A stretch of DNA of 62,000 nt from Adiantum capillus-veneris (GCA_014529385.2 CM043958.1:121242817-121304816); one strand, 5' to 3'. Shown: positions 12,126-24,900, counted from the stretch's first letter. Numbers and translations are program-made. The notes: generated by a model not told the origin, from the letters alone.

Positions 12126-12833
12126 TTAAACTTTGCGTTTTCTCATGTATTGCTCCAATACGTACAAGGTTTCTCTATCACAAGCTGCTTCATTTACCAA
12201 CATATTGCAAGTATACTCTCGTTTGTCCCTTGCATAGATCCAACCAAGTACCCATGCAGTGATTGTTCTCTCCAAAAAACTTTCAAGCTCTTCATTTGAT
12301 TGATTCCACATTTTTGGAAAAATCAAGTAGGTTCCGGGCATATTCCACATTACACTGTAAAGGGCCTCGTCAAAAATTAAGGTATTATTTCCATCCAGAT
12401 CATGAAAAATTCTCCATGCTACATCCAAGTTCTTGTGGTATACAAATCAATATCCAATTAGAAGATCTGTCTTTTGGCACGTTGTCTGTCCTGCTATGAC
12501 ATTAAATTTTTGATGGTGTTGTGGAAAGCATAACTCAAGAATACGATGAGTCCTTTGCAATCTATTAGTGCTCCAAATCCACACCTCAAACCATTGCATG
12601 CAAAAATCAAGGAAAGTGAATGCATCTTTGCGAATAAAATGCCACACATTTATACTCTCTTCAACGAGATGCATATGTTTTCCCCAATCTGGGCATACAT
12701 CACCATGTTGCATTTCAATGGTCTTAAGTAAAACACCATTGAGTTCAAGGATCAATACTCTTCTTTTTTTTCGTATAGTATCTGAGGGTGGTGGAATCAA
12801 TTTCCTTCTAGGCCTATGAGTCCTCAATGACAT
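12126..12833 (-). pseudogene. Diverged FCP1/NIF-type HAD phosphatase-like gene
   Basis: The frame from ATG 12833 to the TAA at 12126 encodes about 235 residues in the FCP1-homology order, but each catalytic motif is altered. The nucleophile motif is ILELNGVLL (Glu for the first Asp), the middle motif is VWIWSTN, and the acidic motif IV is NTLIFDEAL instead of IDDSP. A TGA at 12447-12449 interrupts the frame after LLIGY; both halves are in the same frame and a C-to-T change from CGA would explain it. The family removes phosphate from serine or threonine peptides such as the RNA polymerase II C-terminal repeats. Given the lost aspartates this copy is probably inactive. It sits downstream of an intact paralog on the same strand, suggesting tandem duplication. 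Confidence 0.65.
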
Positions 12834-13299
12834 GTGCCACCTCAATAGTAAATGCTTTGTACATTTGAAATCAAATTTATATGCTTTAGAATCTCCTGTT
12901 CCAAAAAAAAGACATGATGGTCAATGGAAGAGATATTATTTTCAATTAACACACTGTGCACCAACATGATTTATTTTATCCATGATATATATAGACTTAA
13001 ACCTTGAGAAGACAACAAAAGAAAATATTTTTCTTCAATACACAGAAGAAATCTACAAAGAGCTCCAACCACAAAGATAAAAGAGAGACTTCTTTTCCAA
13101 GGCTGAATAACATCTAGTTGATGAAATATAAAAGTGTACATATTTGGTTCATATTCAAATAATTGGACCCAACACATTGTTTTGGCCGGAATACTAGAGT
13201 CCAACACATTTTTTTGGTCAAAATCTTCTTAACACATTTCCACCACTCTAGATGTATGTGAACATTCCAGGTGATTGAGTCAACGCGCACGCCAAGCCC
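12834..13299. other. Spacer between the two FCP1-like genes
   Basis: AT-rich sequence without a convincing exon. It would contain the 3' untranslated region of the upstream gene and the promoter or 5' exon of the downstream one. Confidence 0.4.
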
Positions 13300-14761
13300 T
13301 TACTGGTTGTTTTCTTCCACCTGCAATAACAAATATGCTAGATTAAATAAAAATTTGATTTTATTTTTTATATTTTTTGATAAATCTAAAGTGAGTCCTA
13401 CCCATAAGCTTAAGTAGGCCTTTTGTAGCTTTGATATGTATGCTTTTGCTGCAACTCTGCTAATGAAATGACCACGACCATACCCCAAGCTAGTAGCATA
13501 AGCAATAGCATGTTGATCACTCAAATTTTTTGTTTTGTGAGACAATTTTAACAAGTTCAGCTGGTTTGAAGATAATAGTGGCACACCAAACTTGGATGCC
13601 AACATAGCTGGATCCTTGCTTAAGAAGTTTACTACTTTCTTGCCTCTACTTTCTTTAACATAACTTAACTTGTTATTGCACAATGGTAGCTGTGAAGATG
13701 CACAAGATGAGCTTTCCACTTCGACTGAATTGTTGTCAAGTTCTTCCCTTAGAACTTGGACATTGAACATGCCCCATTCTTCCATAATGTCTTGAAACTT
13801 TGTAAATAGTTCATGAACCTCTGTGATTGGAGATTGTCCTAGCCGATTGAGTGAAATAACAGATCGAATGTCATCTGTATTATTTAGATTTAAAAGGTAT
13901 GGTAGAAGCTCATTGCAAAGAAGATAGTCAGGCCTCCCTTGAAAACTTTCAGGATATAAGCAGTTATCATTTGGGTTAATACATCCCTTGAAAGGGCTAT
14001 CATCAATGAGCAATGTATTCTTTGTACTACATAAATTCCTGCACTGATACCAAACCCTCAACAAAGGCTTAAACATAGCCTCAACATTAGGCTTATCTGG
14101 TCTATACACTTTTCGAAGATTATGGATGTAGCAATCTTCTTGTCCCCATACCATAAAGAAATGATATTTTTTATATGCATGCTTTTCAAGAGTGTTCACA
14201 TAAGTGCAAACATTATTTTGTAGCATGGTGGACCAAATACCAACATGAAAGTACTGACATATCTCATCCAAAAATTCAAAACAACCCGGACGAACAACAA
14301 TTGTGGTGTGACCAAGGTCAATTTTGACACAATCTGTACATGGATGCCTCTTGTCTTCTTTGCTGAGTAAAACTCCATTAAGATCAAAAATGAGTGCATG
14401 TTTCTTCATGCTGATTGCATGAGCAATATTTTCTGCATACGATACAAAAGAATGATAATAATTTAAGTTTTTGCACTTATAAATCTCAAAACAAGGGACC
14501 ATATATTTGCAACACACAATTGTAAATTGCACACGTTTATTTACGTCTCATACTCCCATACTCATCTATAATGATGTCTCCTAAAAGTGATTGCATTTCT
14601 CTATTGATGTGGGAAGATTGAAAGACTAGTTTATCTCCATCTCTCTCAAAAGAATATAAGCTTCCAAGTGGCCTATGTTTTCGTGCATCAGGACATAGCT
14701 CCTCAACATTGATGTCTACTTGTGGCACACTGGGGGGATTTAACATTTGCGAGTTTTTCAT
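13300..14761 (-). CDS. FCP1/NIF-type HAD phosphatase-like protein, three exons, intact
   Basis: Three minus-strand exons fit with matching phase: 14761-14545, 14432-13402 and 13320-13300 (1269 nt, 422 residues). Both introns are GT-AG, and the last exon codes only for VEENNQ. The FCP1-homology domain starts at about residue 84: HALIFDLNGVLL gives the nucleophile Asp89, VGIWSTML (about 136-143) the second motif and LLIDDSP (213-219) the acidic motif IV. The usual general acid, the second Asp of DxDx(T/V), is Asn91, so activity is uncertain; DLNG-type variants are known in plant members. A C-terminal extension of about 200 residues ends in a small conserved-looking segment (YATSLGYGRGHFISR). 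Other in-frame ATGs exist, so the start is the least certain part. An eroded paralog lies downstream. Confidence 0.75.
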
Positions 14762-15031
14762 TTCAAGTTTTTTTGACAATTTTAGCAATCTTTAGAGTTT
14801 TTTTAACCAAATATGTGTCATAGCATAAAGTATCTATTTAATGTAATTTTCAATCGTCATAAGACTCCATATATGTGTGGTTGACAGAGAGAGAAAGTAT
14901 AAATTCTAGAGAGATAGTATTTATGCGAGTTACCATTGGAAGAAGAGATCATAAATCCTTGAGAGAGAGAGAGAGAGTGACTTCTCTTCTAGAGAGAGAA
15001 AGTAAAATCATAGAGTTGTATATCACTACGC

Positions 15032-15080
<49 letters not shown>

Positions 15081-15666
15081 GAGAGACCGAGAGGGCATAA
15101 CGACGGAAAAAAATGTAAACAAATAAAATCACCATTTCACAACTCATGCCATTAGAGTCAAATATGCTCGCAACGCATGTGATCAGAGTCAAATAATCCA
15201 CAGCATATAAACATGCGATAAAGTAAAAAATCATGCAGAATAGAGACAACACTAATTTCAGAGTTAAATATAATCCACAGCATATATAAATGTGATGAAG
15301 TCAAAAATAATGCCAGATAGAGACAATACTATTTTTCCCAAGCAATTGCTTTTTGAAACAACATAAGTTTGAGGATGTAAGTACATTCGCAAAACTACCA
15401 CAGGATAAGATCAAAATTAGAGTACAAAAAAGGATAGTCGCCATAAATGTAATGGTCACTCTAAAAGGCAAGTAATTTGCTCCCAAATAGCTTGCAAGAT
15501 GCTTCATATCTTTTGCTTGAAATTTGAAATCCTTTGCTGCATAAACAATGTTTTTTCAAGATAAATAATCACAAGTATAATAAACCAAAATAAATACAGA
15601 AAAACACTTTCATATCATAGATCAATATTCTAGTTGAGTGAAAGAAGCATACCAAACCAGTTGTAA
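14762..15666. other. Intergenic spacer with (GA)n
   Basis: AT-rich sequence with a GA-rich tract at 15033-15088 (interrupted GA repeats also at 14960-15000). No gene is seen. It should include the promoter of the FCP1-like gene and the terminator of the transposase gene, which lies in tandem upstream. Confidence 0.5.
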
Positions 15667-18600
15667 TTAAATGGAGGGAGAAATCATCCTTGGTTGTCTA
15701 AGAATAAAAGCGATGTCCATTGGTGAGAGGGTTGGCTGATGAATAATCATGTGCTCCTTAGGTTCAAGTCCGAGCACTTTTGTGTACACATAGTACATAT
15801 GTTTGCATACCAAAAAGGATTTGTTGGTATTCTCTCGCTTCTGAAAATCCGGACACGTGCATGCTGGACTCTGTTTTATATGAATCTCATAACTATTTTC
15901 AGTGAGAACTCGGAAAATTACATGCTCTTGAGACCTTTTCACTTCATCCAAAAATATAATTGTCATACTATTACATGCTTCCAATTTCTTCATGGCCTCT
16001 TTAGAGATTCCATGCCTCCACTTTTTCTTCCTCGAGCTGCCACCACCTTCTTTGCAGTCGCCACCAAGAGGTTGTGGATTTACCATTGAATTCTCTGTCC
16101 GAAATCCACTCTGATGCAGCGCGGCAAGTTCCTGTGTGGAGATATCTGTCCCTCTTGCTACTGGCCAAACATTTGGAGCAGGAGGTAAATCTTTGACTTG
16201 TCTTTTGATTGATTGGGTATGCAAAATATCATGATTACAAAACCATAACCATTGCTCGATTGTTTTACCCTTGAACATTCTTTCGGACCATATACATGGA
16301 GCAACAAGACCAATTGAGCGACTATGCAAGATATTGTCACAATTTTTTCTCCCTACTGTTCCAAAACATTTTCTTTGACTTTGAATGGGCATTCTTCTGA
16401 GGGCCCACTGAGTGCGTGGCACATCACTCTCAAACACATTGTTTGTTTTAGATGACAAAGGTGTGGTTGTTTCTTTTTTAGATCCAATATCATCATCACT
16501 GTCACTAATTTGCAGCGGAATGTTAGAAATACCTGGTCCTTGGGTATCAAACTTGATTTTTTTTGGTCGACCGCAATGGTTTCGTTGCTTAGATTCCATG
16601 ACATATTCCGGCCGATGGGAGCTACTTGTTCCTGTTCTGCCCCTCTTTTTGCGTTGTACTGTTTCTTTGTCTCCATGCAAAATTGGCTGCGCATACATGG
16701 GAGTCCCTGCTACAGCCTCGTGTAATAGATGGGCCACGTTGGTTGGAGTTGGAGTTTGCTGAGATTCAACTCGAGAAAGCAAGGTCTCCATTGTGGGACC
16801 CGTTCCTATATAACGCCCAGTAGTATATCCCAAACGCTTTGCACATTGAATATATGAGTTTATAACATCTGTTACACATGCATCATACAAGGATATTTTT
16901 CCCTTTCCACCTTCACCTGCTAACCAACTGGCATGTACACTTTCTGATAAATTAACATTGGGAATTTGTGCCCGCTCCCACGGACTTAGACCACCCTATG
17001 AAATGCAAAAAAACATGAATTAAAATTTATAAATTTCATGTATGAAAAGAAATTTTTCTAAAAATATAGATTGTCATAAAGGTACTTACATCTGTTCCAA
17101 TTCCTCCCCAGTGTGAAATTCGTTGCTCCCACCATTTAAACCATCTGCTCACTCTTGTGATGCTCTTTGTAGATAGATGTTGTCTCCACCACTTTTGAAT
17201 TGAAAGTGCCTTTTGAGATGCAAGCACAATGGTCTTACAAGCTCTCCAGTCCTCACACATATCAATGTGTTGATTTGTTAGATGTTGAGGTATCCACTTT
17301 TTAGCATATTTGTGGAGACTCTGCTCCCAATGAAATAGGCATGATCGTTCACGTCCCTCCATGATATTATCTGGCCCGCCATTGAAGACTGTTCGAATAG
17401 CATTCCAATTTGCACCAGCTTCATCAGACATAAAACCTGCAAAGTCAGCTGCACCATGTCTGTACTTTTCCATTGTTGAATTAAGGCTCTCCCAAAAAAT
17501 AACTTGAGTCTTTGCATCCTCCTCTTTAGTTTCACATATAGCAATTATTTGTAGTGATCGTATGCTACAAGATATTCAACATAAACATTTTCACACATCT
17601 TCTTTTATTTAATGATAAAAAAATACAAGATATTTAAATACTTAAAGATTACCTTGGATCATAAACTGAGCATGACATTGTTGCCCATCCATCTATTCTA
17701 TGGGTAAAATCAAAATGTACCCACGCATTTCTCAAGTCACCAGTTTCAGTTCTTTTCATCCGATTTACTAGATCAATCCCAGAACCTGGTCCTTTAGTGG
17801 AAATTTTAAATAGGAAGCACTTGTCATCCTCTTCACCCTGTCCAGGAAATCTACTCCCATGAAAAAAAGGAAACATGCACTTTTTTTGAAGCAATAAAAT
17901 ATTATCATATCCATCCCCAATAACAGCACCTTGACTCTTTCTCTCCTTTGAAACAATTGAAGAAAACCTACACGATGCATCACAAGAAGGCTAAATTTAT
18001 AATAGTTAAAAAATAAACAAATTCAAGGAACCAAATTGAGTTTTCTTACCCTTTGGTTTGAACCAGTGGCATCATTTCTTCCAAAAAATCATTGAATTGT
18101 ACATCGGATGTAGCTTCAGCTTCCTCACCAATCAAGGAGTGAAGAACAAGTTGTTGAGCCACCAACATTTGAATTTTTCTTGGGCCACCCTTTTCTATTT
18201 TTAGTACTGCACCTACCAGTTTCCGCACTCTTGAAATAGCAGCCCTAGAGGTTCCTGACTTAACATTATGACAATGTTTACCAACATGTATTGCCAGTGG
18301 CGACATTGTACCATCTCTAGGCAAAACATAATAGATTTTGCAGGGACAAAACATAATAGATTTTGCAGGGACAAGCAGCAACACAAGTAACAACCTTCTG
18401 ACAATAATGACAAGTTATTGTTGTATTCTCTTCCATTGCAAGGTAGTCCTTTTTCACCTGTCTGTCCAAATATCCATGAAAATCTCTACTATTGAATTCT
18501 TGTTCCTTAATATAATGAGGACACGTTGAATAATTACACTGCATGAATCCCAAACAGTGGCTTGGATGAATTGTGCATGCTATTGCCATGGTTGTCACAA

Positions 18601-19195
18601 ATGGGCGAGTCCACAAGTGACCATCAAAGCGTTGTTCCATCCCTGTCATTCATTTTGTTTTATCCTGAGTCGCAGGTAACTCAAAACACAAATTTCCATC
18701 ATAATGTTGTGGAAGTTCAGCAACTTGCAAAGGAGCTCCACATAATGTTAACAGATCATTTAACTTTTTTGCCCCTAGATTTTGTTGAATCCAAATGACG
18801 ATTGACTGAGTTTTGAGCTGTCCTATATCGTCACCACTACTTTCAAGATGCACAATGCTTAAAACATCTTCAGATATCTCTTTGTCAGTTCCTTTCTCAT
18901 TGTCAGATACCTGTATAAATGTGTCTGAATGAAGCATCTCAAACAAGCTCGAAAAAGAACCATCTATTAAGAAATGCTGATGACCTTCTATATCCCACTG
19001 TGGTTGCAGCAAGACTTTTGTTAGGCCACAATCACTTTCAATAAGAGTAGATAGTGACTGAAAATGGCAAGATGGAAGCAGCAAACTCTGCAAATAGTAA
19101 GCACTAAGCAACAATGATTTTCCCTTCAACTGAATGTCGCGGTTGACTATCTGACCACCAACCTTCCAAGTTATTGTTACTTTCATGTTGGACAT
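15667..19195 (-). pseudogene. MULE-type transposase with SWIM zinc finger, four exons, two lesions
   Basis: Four exons fit by GT-AG sites and phase: 19195-18050, 17967-17653, 17564-17090 and 16995-15667. Removing one copy of a 25-bp duplication makes the CDS exactly 1080 codons. The N-terminal third has a zinc-binding region (CTIHPSHC, CHYCQKVVTC, then HVGKHCH). The MULE domain follows: HFDFTH (Asp about 460), FMSDEAGANWNAI (Asp about 526), CLFHW and WFKWWEQ (Glu about 624) give a plausible DDE set. Near residues 1010-1035, PACTCPDF and LVCKHMYYVYTK form the CxC...CxH SWIM finger. Lesions are a TGA at 18650-18652, immediately followed by ATG, and the 25-bp duplication at 18322-18371. Plant FAR1/MuDR relatives are close by domain content. 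It is divergent from the ParB-methyltransferase-like gene 2.75 kb away. Confidence 0.75.
18322..18371 (+). repeat. Perfect 25-bp tandem duplication in a transposase exon
   Basis: The unit starting CAAAACATAATAGATTTT occupies 18322-18346 and again 18347-18371 without mismatch. It adds 25 bp and shifts the frame; removing one copy joins the zinc-binding region to RDGTMSPLAIHVGKHCH in frame. It is therefore a recent event in an otherwise open gene. Confidence 0.95.
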
Positions 19196-19551
19196 ATTCT
19201 CTCAAGCAACAGATTACAGGGTGGAGATGCGAGAAAACTGTGGTGGATTAAGTGAAGGTGGTGAAGGTTAATGAAAGTTAAAGATAAAGTGAAGGTTAAT
19301 GAAACTGGTGAAAGTTAATGAAAGATGTGAAGGTTAATGAAAGTAAAAGATTGGTAGGTAGACGAAAAGACAGTTGCATAAGATCTTGTGACGGCTCAAA
19401 GAATAATGAAAATCATAATTGAAGAAGTGCATTTAATATATGACGGTTGTATGTGCAGTGGAATATGTCATCAAATTTGAAGGGCCATTTAATTTCTAAA
19501 CGGTGGTTCAAGGACTGCATTTAATGCAGTCTAATAGTGTCTTCATCTTTT

Positions 19552-19639
<88 letters not shown>

Positions 19640-19975
19640 GATTGTGTGAGTGTGTGTATAAAAAACGTAACATTATATATGACTGACTTTGTATAAAAAA
19701 CGTAGCAATTTTTTTAGTTAAGTTATATATATGATTCCATCTTGCCATTTTATATATATGTGTGTGTGTTTTTGGTAGTATGTATATATAATTATTTTAG
19801 TTAAGTTATATACATTACTGTGCGTGTGTATAAATGATTTTGTGGGTGTGTGTAAACAACGTAGCATTTTATTAAGTTAAGATATTTAAGTTAAGTGTAT
19901 GTGCACATAGTTTAAGTTAAGATATTTTTAAGTTGAGTGTATTTAAGTTGAGTGTATGTGCACATAAGATATTTA

Positions 19976-20032
<57 letters not shown>

Positions 20033-20188
20033 ATGACTTAACTTTAAGAATGCTACGTTTTTTATACACACAAACACATACAATCATTTTTTTAAATATA
20101 TGGTTGTGTGTGTGTGTGTGTAAAAAACATAGTATTTTTTTAGTAAAACTATATATATGAATCCATTTTGTGTATATCTTTGTGTGTG

Positions 20189-20259
<71 letters not shown>

Positions 20260-20340
20260 GAATGTGTGTGTGTGTGTGAGTGTTTATACCACAATATCAT
20301 TTTTGTAATATATGGTGTGTGTGAAAAAAGTAGTAGCTGA
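19196..20340. repeat. Microsatellite-rich spacer between divergent genes
   Basis: Contains (GT)n at 19555-19622 and 19980-20031, (AT)n at about 20196-20255, short repeats GTGAAGGTTAATGAAA near 19250-19340 and AT-rich stretches. No exon is seen. It forms the left half of the 2.75-kb interval between the MULE gene and the ParB-methyltransferase-like gene, so both promoters should lie within 19.2-21.9 kb. Confidence 0.8.
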
Positions 20341-20369
20341 GATGAAAGTGGAGTGAAGTTTAAATGGAG

Positions 20370-20540
20370 TTTTAATTGAGATTGAAGTGGAGTGAAGTGA
20401 AAGTAAAGTTTTTTTGTGAAGAAGGAGATGAAAGTGGAGTGAAGAGAAAGTGGAGTTTTGCTGTGAAGAAGAAGGAGTAAGAGAAGACAAGGTACTGTGT
20501 GTGTGTGTGTGTGTGTGTAGATTTTTTACTCACGTGTGTG
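20370..20540 (+). repeat. Left arm of an inverted repeat shared with 28.5 kb
   Basis: Read on the minus strand, this arm contains three blocks, ACTCACG-GTGAGT next to a CA tract (20527-20540), CTCC-TTCTTC-ACAGCAAAAC (20447-20477) and CTCAATTAAAA (20370-20392). The same blocks occur in the same order on the plus strand at 28503-28570 and again near 28790-28880. The arms enclose the ParB-methyltransferase-like gene and the small gene at 27.5 kb. Confidence 0.55.
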
Positions 20541-20559
20541 TGTGTGTAGATTTTTTACT

Positions 20560-20562
<3 letters not shown>

Positions 20563-20619
<57 letters not shown>

Positions 20620-20805
20620 TGTGTGTGTGCTTACCTGCGCACGCTCGCCCGATCCACCGGAGGAGGTCCAATGGAGGTCCAATGCCTTTCAAGGCATGGA
20701 GGAGCTCCAATGGAGCTTCCATTGGACCTCCTCCGGTGGATCGGGCGAGTGTGTCCAGGTAAGCACACACACACACACACACACTCACACACACACACAG
20801 TGATA
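20563..20805. repeat. Large hairpin: 46-bp inverted arms between (GT)n and (CA)n
   Basis: Left arm 20630-20675 and right arm 20718-20763 are inverted copies with about 43 of 46 positions matching; the core includes CGATCCACCGGAGGAGGTCC. The 42-bp centre holds smaller inverted pairs (TGCCTT-AAGGCA). Outside the arms, (GT)n on the left and (CA)n on the right are also complementary, so the foldback spans about 240 bp. It is more GC-rich than the surroundings. It could be a foldback element or a terminal structure of a transposon. Confidence 0.85.
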
Positions 20806-21740
20806 CACACACATCAAAACACTTGCACACATAGCACAAACACACACACAGTCATGTATACGCACACACATTACACTTGCATACACACACATACATACAT
20901 ACATACACCCACATATATAAACACTTGCATTCACAACATCAACACACTTGCATACATACACACATACACATATAAACACTTGCATTCACAACATCAACAC
21001 ACTTGCATACATAGCACAAACACACACACAATCATGCATACAGACACACACATATTACACTTACATTCACACACACACACACAATCATGCATACATCCAC
21101 ACACACACACATATAAACACTTGCATTCACACACATCAACACACTTGCATACACACATATTAAACACACTTAGAGTAACAATTACACTGATGTAAGAACA
21201 GGTCGTTGTAGAGAAGAGGTATACAAATGTCAAAGTTGATTTGTATTTTTCCTTGCCATGAGCAAGTTGAGAATGGTTTTTTTTGTAATTTGCATTTTAC
21301 GCCGTTATGCTGCCGAAATTTAGAATTTAATATTTGTATTGTCAAGCATATACACACATACACATATATAAACACTTTTATTCACAACATCAACACACTT
21401 GCATACACACACATATTACACTTACATTCACACACACATAATCATGCACACATCCACTTGCATACACACACATACATACATACATACACCCACATATATA
21501 AACACTTGCATTCACAACATCAACACACTTGCATACATACACATATACACATATATAAACACTTGCATTCACAACATCAACACACTTGCATACATAGCAC
21601 AAACACATACACAATCATGCATAAAGACACACACATATTACACTTACATTCACACACACAATCATGCATACATCCACACACACACACATATAAACACTTG
21701 CATTCACACACTTTAACACACTTTCATACACACTTACAGT
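20764..21740 (+). repeat. CA-rich minisatellite array
   Basis: Units of the type ACACTTGCATTCACAACATC followed by AACACACTTGCATACATA are repeated many times with variation. The array is split by a non-CA module at 21181-21345 that recurs at 21742-21908. Apparent long reading frames of Thr/His repeats across it are translations of the CA repeat and are not genes. Confidence 0.9.
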
Positions 21741-21908
21741 AACAATTACAATGATGTAAGAACAGGTCATGGTAGAGAAGAGGTATACAAATGTCAAAGT
21801 GGATTTGTATTTTTCCTTGCCATGAGCAAGTTGAGAATGGTTTTTTTTTTTAGTTTGCATTTTACGCCGTTATGCTGTCGAAATTTAGAATTTTATATTT
21901 GTATTGTC
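21181..21908 (+). repeat. Duplicated 165-bp module with GCCGTTATGCTG motif, upstream of gene
   Basis: The segments 21181-21345 and 21742-21908 are near-identical (GATGTAAGAACAGGTC..., then CCTTGCCATGAGCAAG, then GCCGTTATGCTGTCGAAA). The second copy ends 40 bp before the ATG of the ParB-methyltransferase-like gene, so it probably includes its promoter or 5' untranslated region. Related motifs recur three times downstream of the gene. Confidence 0.85.
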
Positions 21909-21947
21909 ATTGCTAAGAAGATTTTTGTTGTTTGTGGTTAATAGATT

Positions 21948-24900
21948 ATGGCTCGTACACCATCTAAACATGGCAGGACAGGTATCTCTCAAAGTAAGTT
22001 CAAATACATTAAGCTATTTGTTTTCTTTTCTTTTGTCTCATCATACTCACTAAACTATTTGTGTTCTTATTGTTTTTTGCTTGTAGGAGTAGGATATACA
22101 TTAAGGTCTGGCACTACAGGGCATAGGGCCAATGCACGATCTTCCATTGCTTCTTCCAATGTCCATCGAAAGGAGGATATTTTGGGTGATGTGCATGAAG
22201 AAGAGGATATATTGAGTGATGTGCATGAAGAAGAGGTGTTCATAGATATTCATGCTACACAAGGTGAATTGGTGGCTCACAGCGTGTCTGAAGCAACAAC
22301 AATTGTTGCTAAACCTCCCGATCATCCAACAATATTTGCAAAGGATGTTCATGGTCAAATATTAGAGGAGATTGTAGAGGGTTTTATTGTAAAGAGAGGT
22401 GGGGAACCTCCTCGAATTCCTCTTTGTAGATTGATGGAAAATGAAGCCATTAGAGCGGTGGGTCCAGGCACTGAGGACTTGGTGAAAAGGTTTGAGATGT
22501 CTGGATACAGTGTGCTTGGAGCTCCATTTCTTGTGTCATTTAAGAAGCCAGGCCATGATCAACATTATGTTTCCAACTTAGACAAAGATGAATGGGGGCC
22601 TATTTGGCGAGAAATAAGCGATGATTTTGATAATTCCCTTCCCCTTGAGTGGGAAGACTTAAGGGGAAAAAAATTTATCGTTTGGGATGGTAATCACCGT
22701 TTGAAAACTTGGATGCGCTTAATAAAAACACGTAAGTGATTTCTTTTTTGTTTAATGTAAAGTTGACTTGTATTACTCTATGCTTTCTAATTTTCTTTTT
22801 TGTTGTTGTAGAATTTTCAATGATAAAGTGGAGACATTGTTCTGTGAAATGTCAATTTGTCTTTGTTGATAGAAGTGCAGAGGGGGAGCTTATGCTAGCT
22901 TTGCGCTCTCAAAATGAGTAAGCACATTTGTTGTTTTGAACGTTATTGCTATTACTTTATCGATGTCATTCTACTGCCATTTAATTTAAGATATTGTGGT
23001 TTAGGATTGGTAGAACCACTGTGAGCACAAATTTTGGGCAGGAGATCTTCTTGTTCCAAAAATTGGCTGTGGCAAGCAAAGATTCTTTAATGAAAGACTT
23101 TCCCCAAGATTGGATTCGATGGATAGAGGTAGAGCTTTCTTGTGAGAAGAAGGCATCTAAAGGGAGTTGGTACAACGCTCCTGCTCTTTTATTAGCAATG
23201 CTCATATGGAAGGTATATTTTTTTGCCTTGAAGTACACTTTTTATGTAATTTCTAAAGCTTGACATTATTTTGTAAAATCTTACTTTTTTTTTCATTTTC
23301 TCTACAAAAGGAAGACTTTGACTTGTCTCTTATCAAAGAGATGCAAGAGATCAATGATCCCCGATTTCACTGCCAGAAAAGGAAATGGTTGCTCGAGGAA
23401 GAGTAGAAAAAATATTCAAAGAAAGAGCTTATAAGGTAAACACTTTCTTTTCTCCCCGTTTATGTTTGAATTTCTACAAAATTGTAAGTTGACATGTCAT
23501 TTGAATTTGATATATTTGATTGAAAAATTGATTTGATTTGATCTCGTGCTAATGTAACATAGATGTTGGCCATTGCCAACCCCGCCAATGGCCAAGGGTT
23601 CTTCTCTTTATTATTTAACTTCAATTGGATAAGAGAAAAGGATCAAGTGGGCCTTACAAGAGACAAAGTCCACTCTTTGGCAACTTCTAAAATATCACCA
23701 GAGAGGTAATAATTTTTGGATAAAAAATACACATGAAATCATCAAATGAATCAATGCATTTATGGTTTGTTTATTGTTTGCTCTATAGGAAAAAGGAAAT
23801 ATTGCACTCTTTGATGCATTGCCGTGTAGACGATGTTACTTCTGAGCGTTATATTAGTGCAATGAAATTTAGAATGTACTTGCGTAAAGAGTGGTATTGG
23901 GGAAGTATCTTGAAGCAATGCTTGAGGATCAAAGGGAAAATGATTGAAGAAATGCCGGAGGGCTTTGAAGCATGAATTCATCACCAATTGAGGGACCACA
24001 TTGATAAAGCTTTTGTGGAGCTTTGAAGTAAGCTCAACACAAAAGAGTCGGATGAAAAAATTCCAGAGCTTATGGAATCTTCAAGGAGAGTATTATTCAG
24101 GTAATACAATTGATATCTTTATGGTTGTTATTCTATTTTCTACTTAGAGTTTGTATAATAAATAAGTCACTTAGGAAAGGAGCTCAAATAAAGTTAACTG
24201 CATTTTATGTAGATGGCTAATTCAGCTTTACGATCAAACTTTGTTGGAGAAGTTGCCAATTGCTATTGAAAGTTGGAGGGACCTCTCTTGTGAGGAGTGT
24301 ATGTATCCACTATGGATGAGAGATTATGGTTTGATTGCTTGGGAAATTGAGTATTGCCCTTGGTGGCTAGATTACACTCGAGGCACCTACCCACGTGATG
24401 AAGGGAACTTATATAAAGGTTATTTTTGGCATTTATAAAAGCTACAAAATTGTTAAAGTGCTCATACTATTTAGATTATGTTTGTGAGAAATATATTTTT
24501 GTTTGCTTTAGAGCACGTTCTTGAAAGAAATGAAGATGGTATTGAGGAGATTGGCTCAGCTTCCAAGAAAGCCACCTCTTCGAAAAGAGTAAACAATAGT
24601 ACAATCTCCTCTATAAAGAAACGATTGGATTTTGTTAGATCCAAGAAGCCCAAGAAGTCTCCCAAAAAGAACCAAAAAGGTGCTCAAGGCTCCACAGGTA
24701 AACTTGCTTGTATAGATATCTAGCTGTCACTTTCTTTCTACTCAACAATTCTTCATGAAATATTTTATTTTCAGATTATGCAGTGCCTTCCATAGATTGT
24801 GATGTGAACGTTATTGGGAACATGCTAGATGTTTACAAAATTTCTCTCGATGATGAGAAATGGTAAACACATGTGAAAAGAAAGACTAACTATGTGTGGC

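Noticed and set aside
20450-21742. Long open frames rich in Thr-His or Cys-Val across 20.4-21.7 kb
   Set aside because: They are translations of CA/GT repeats and the CA-rich minisatellite in several frames and on both strands.
23404-23406. TAG in exon 5 of gene 1 as a further nonsense codon
   Set aside because: It lies in the wrong frame once the one-base deletion earlier in the exon is allowed for; the following exon phase requires the other frame (VARGRVEKIFKERAYK).
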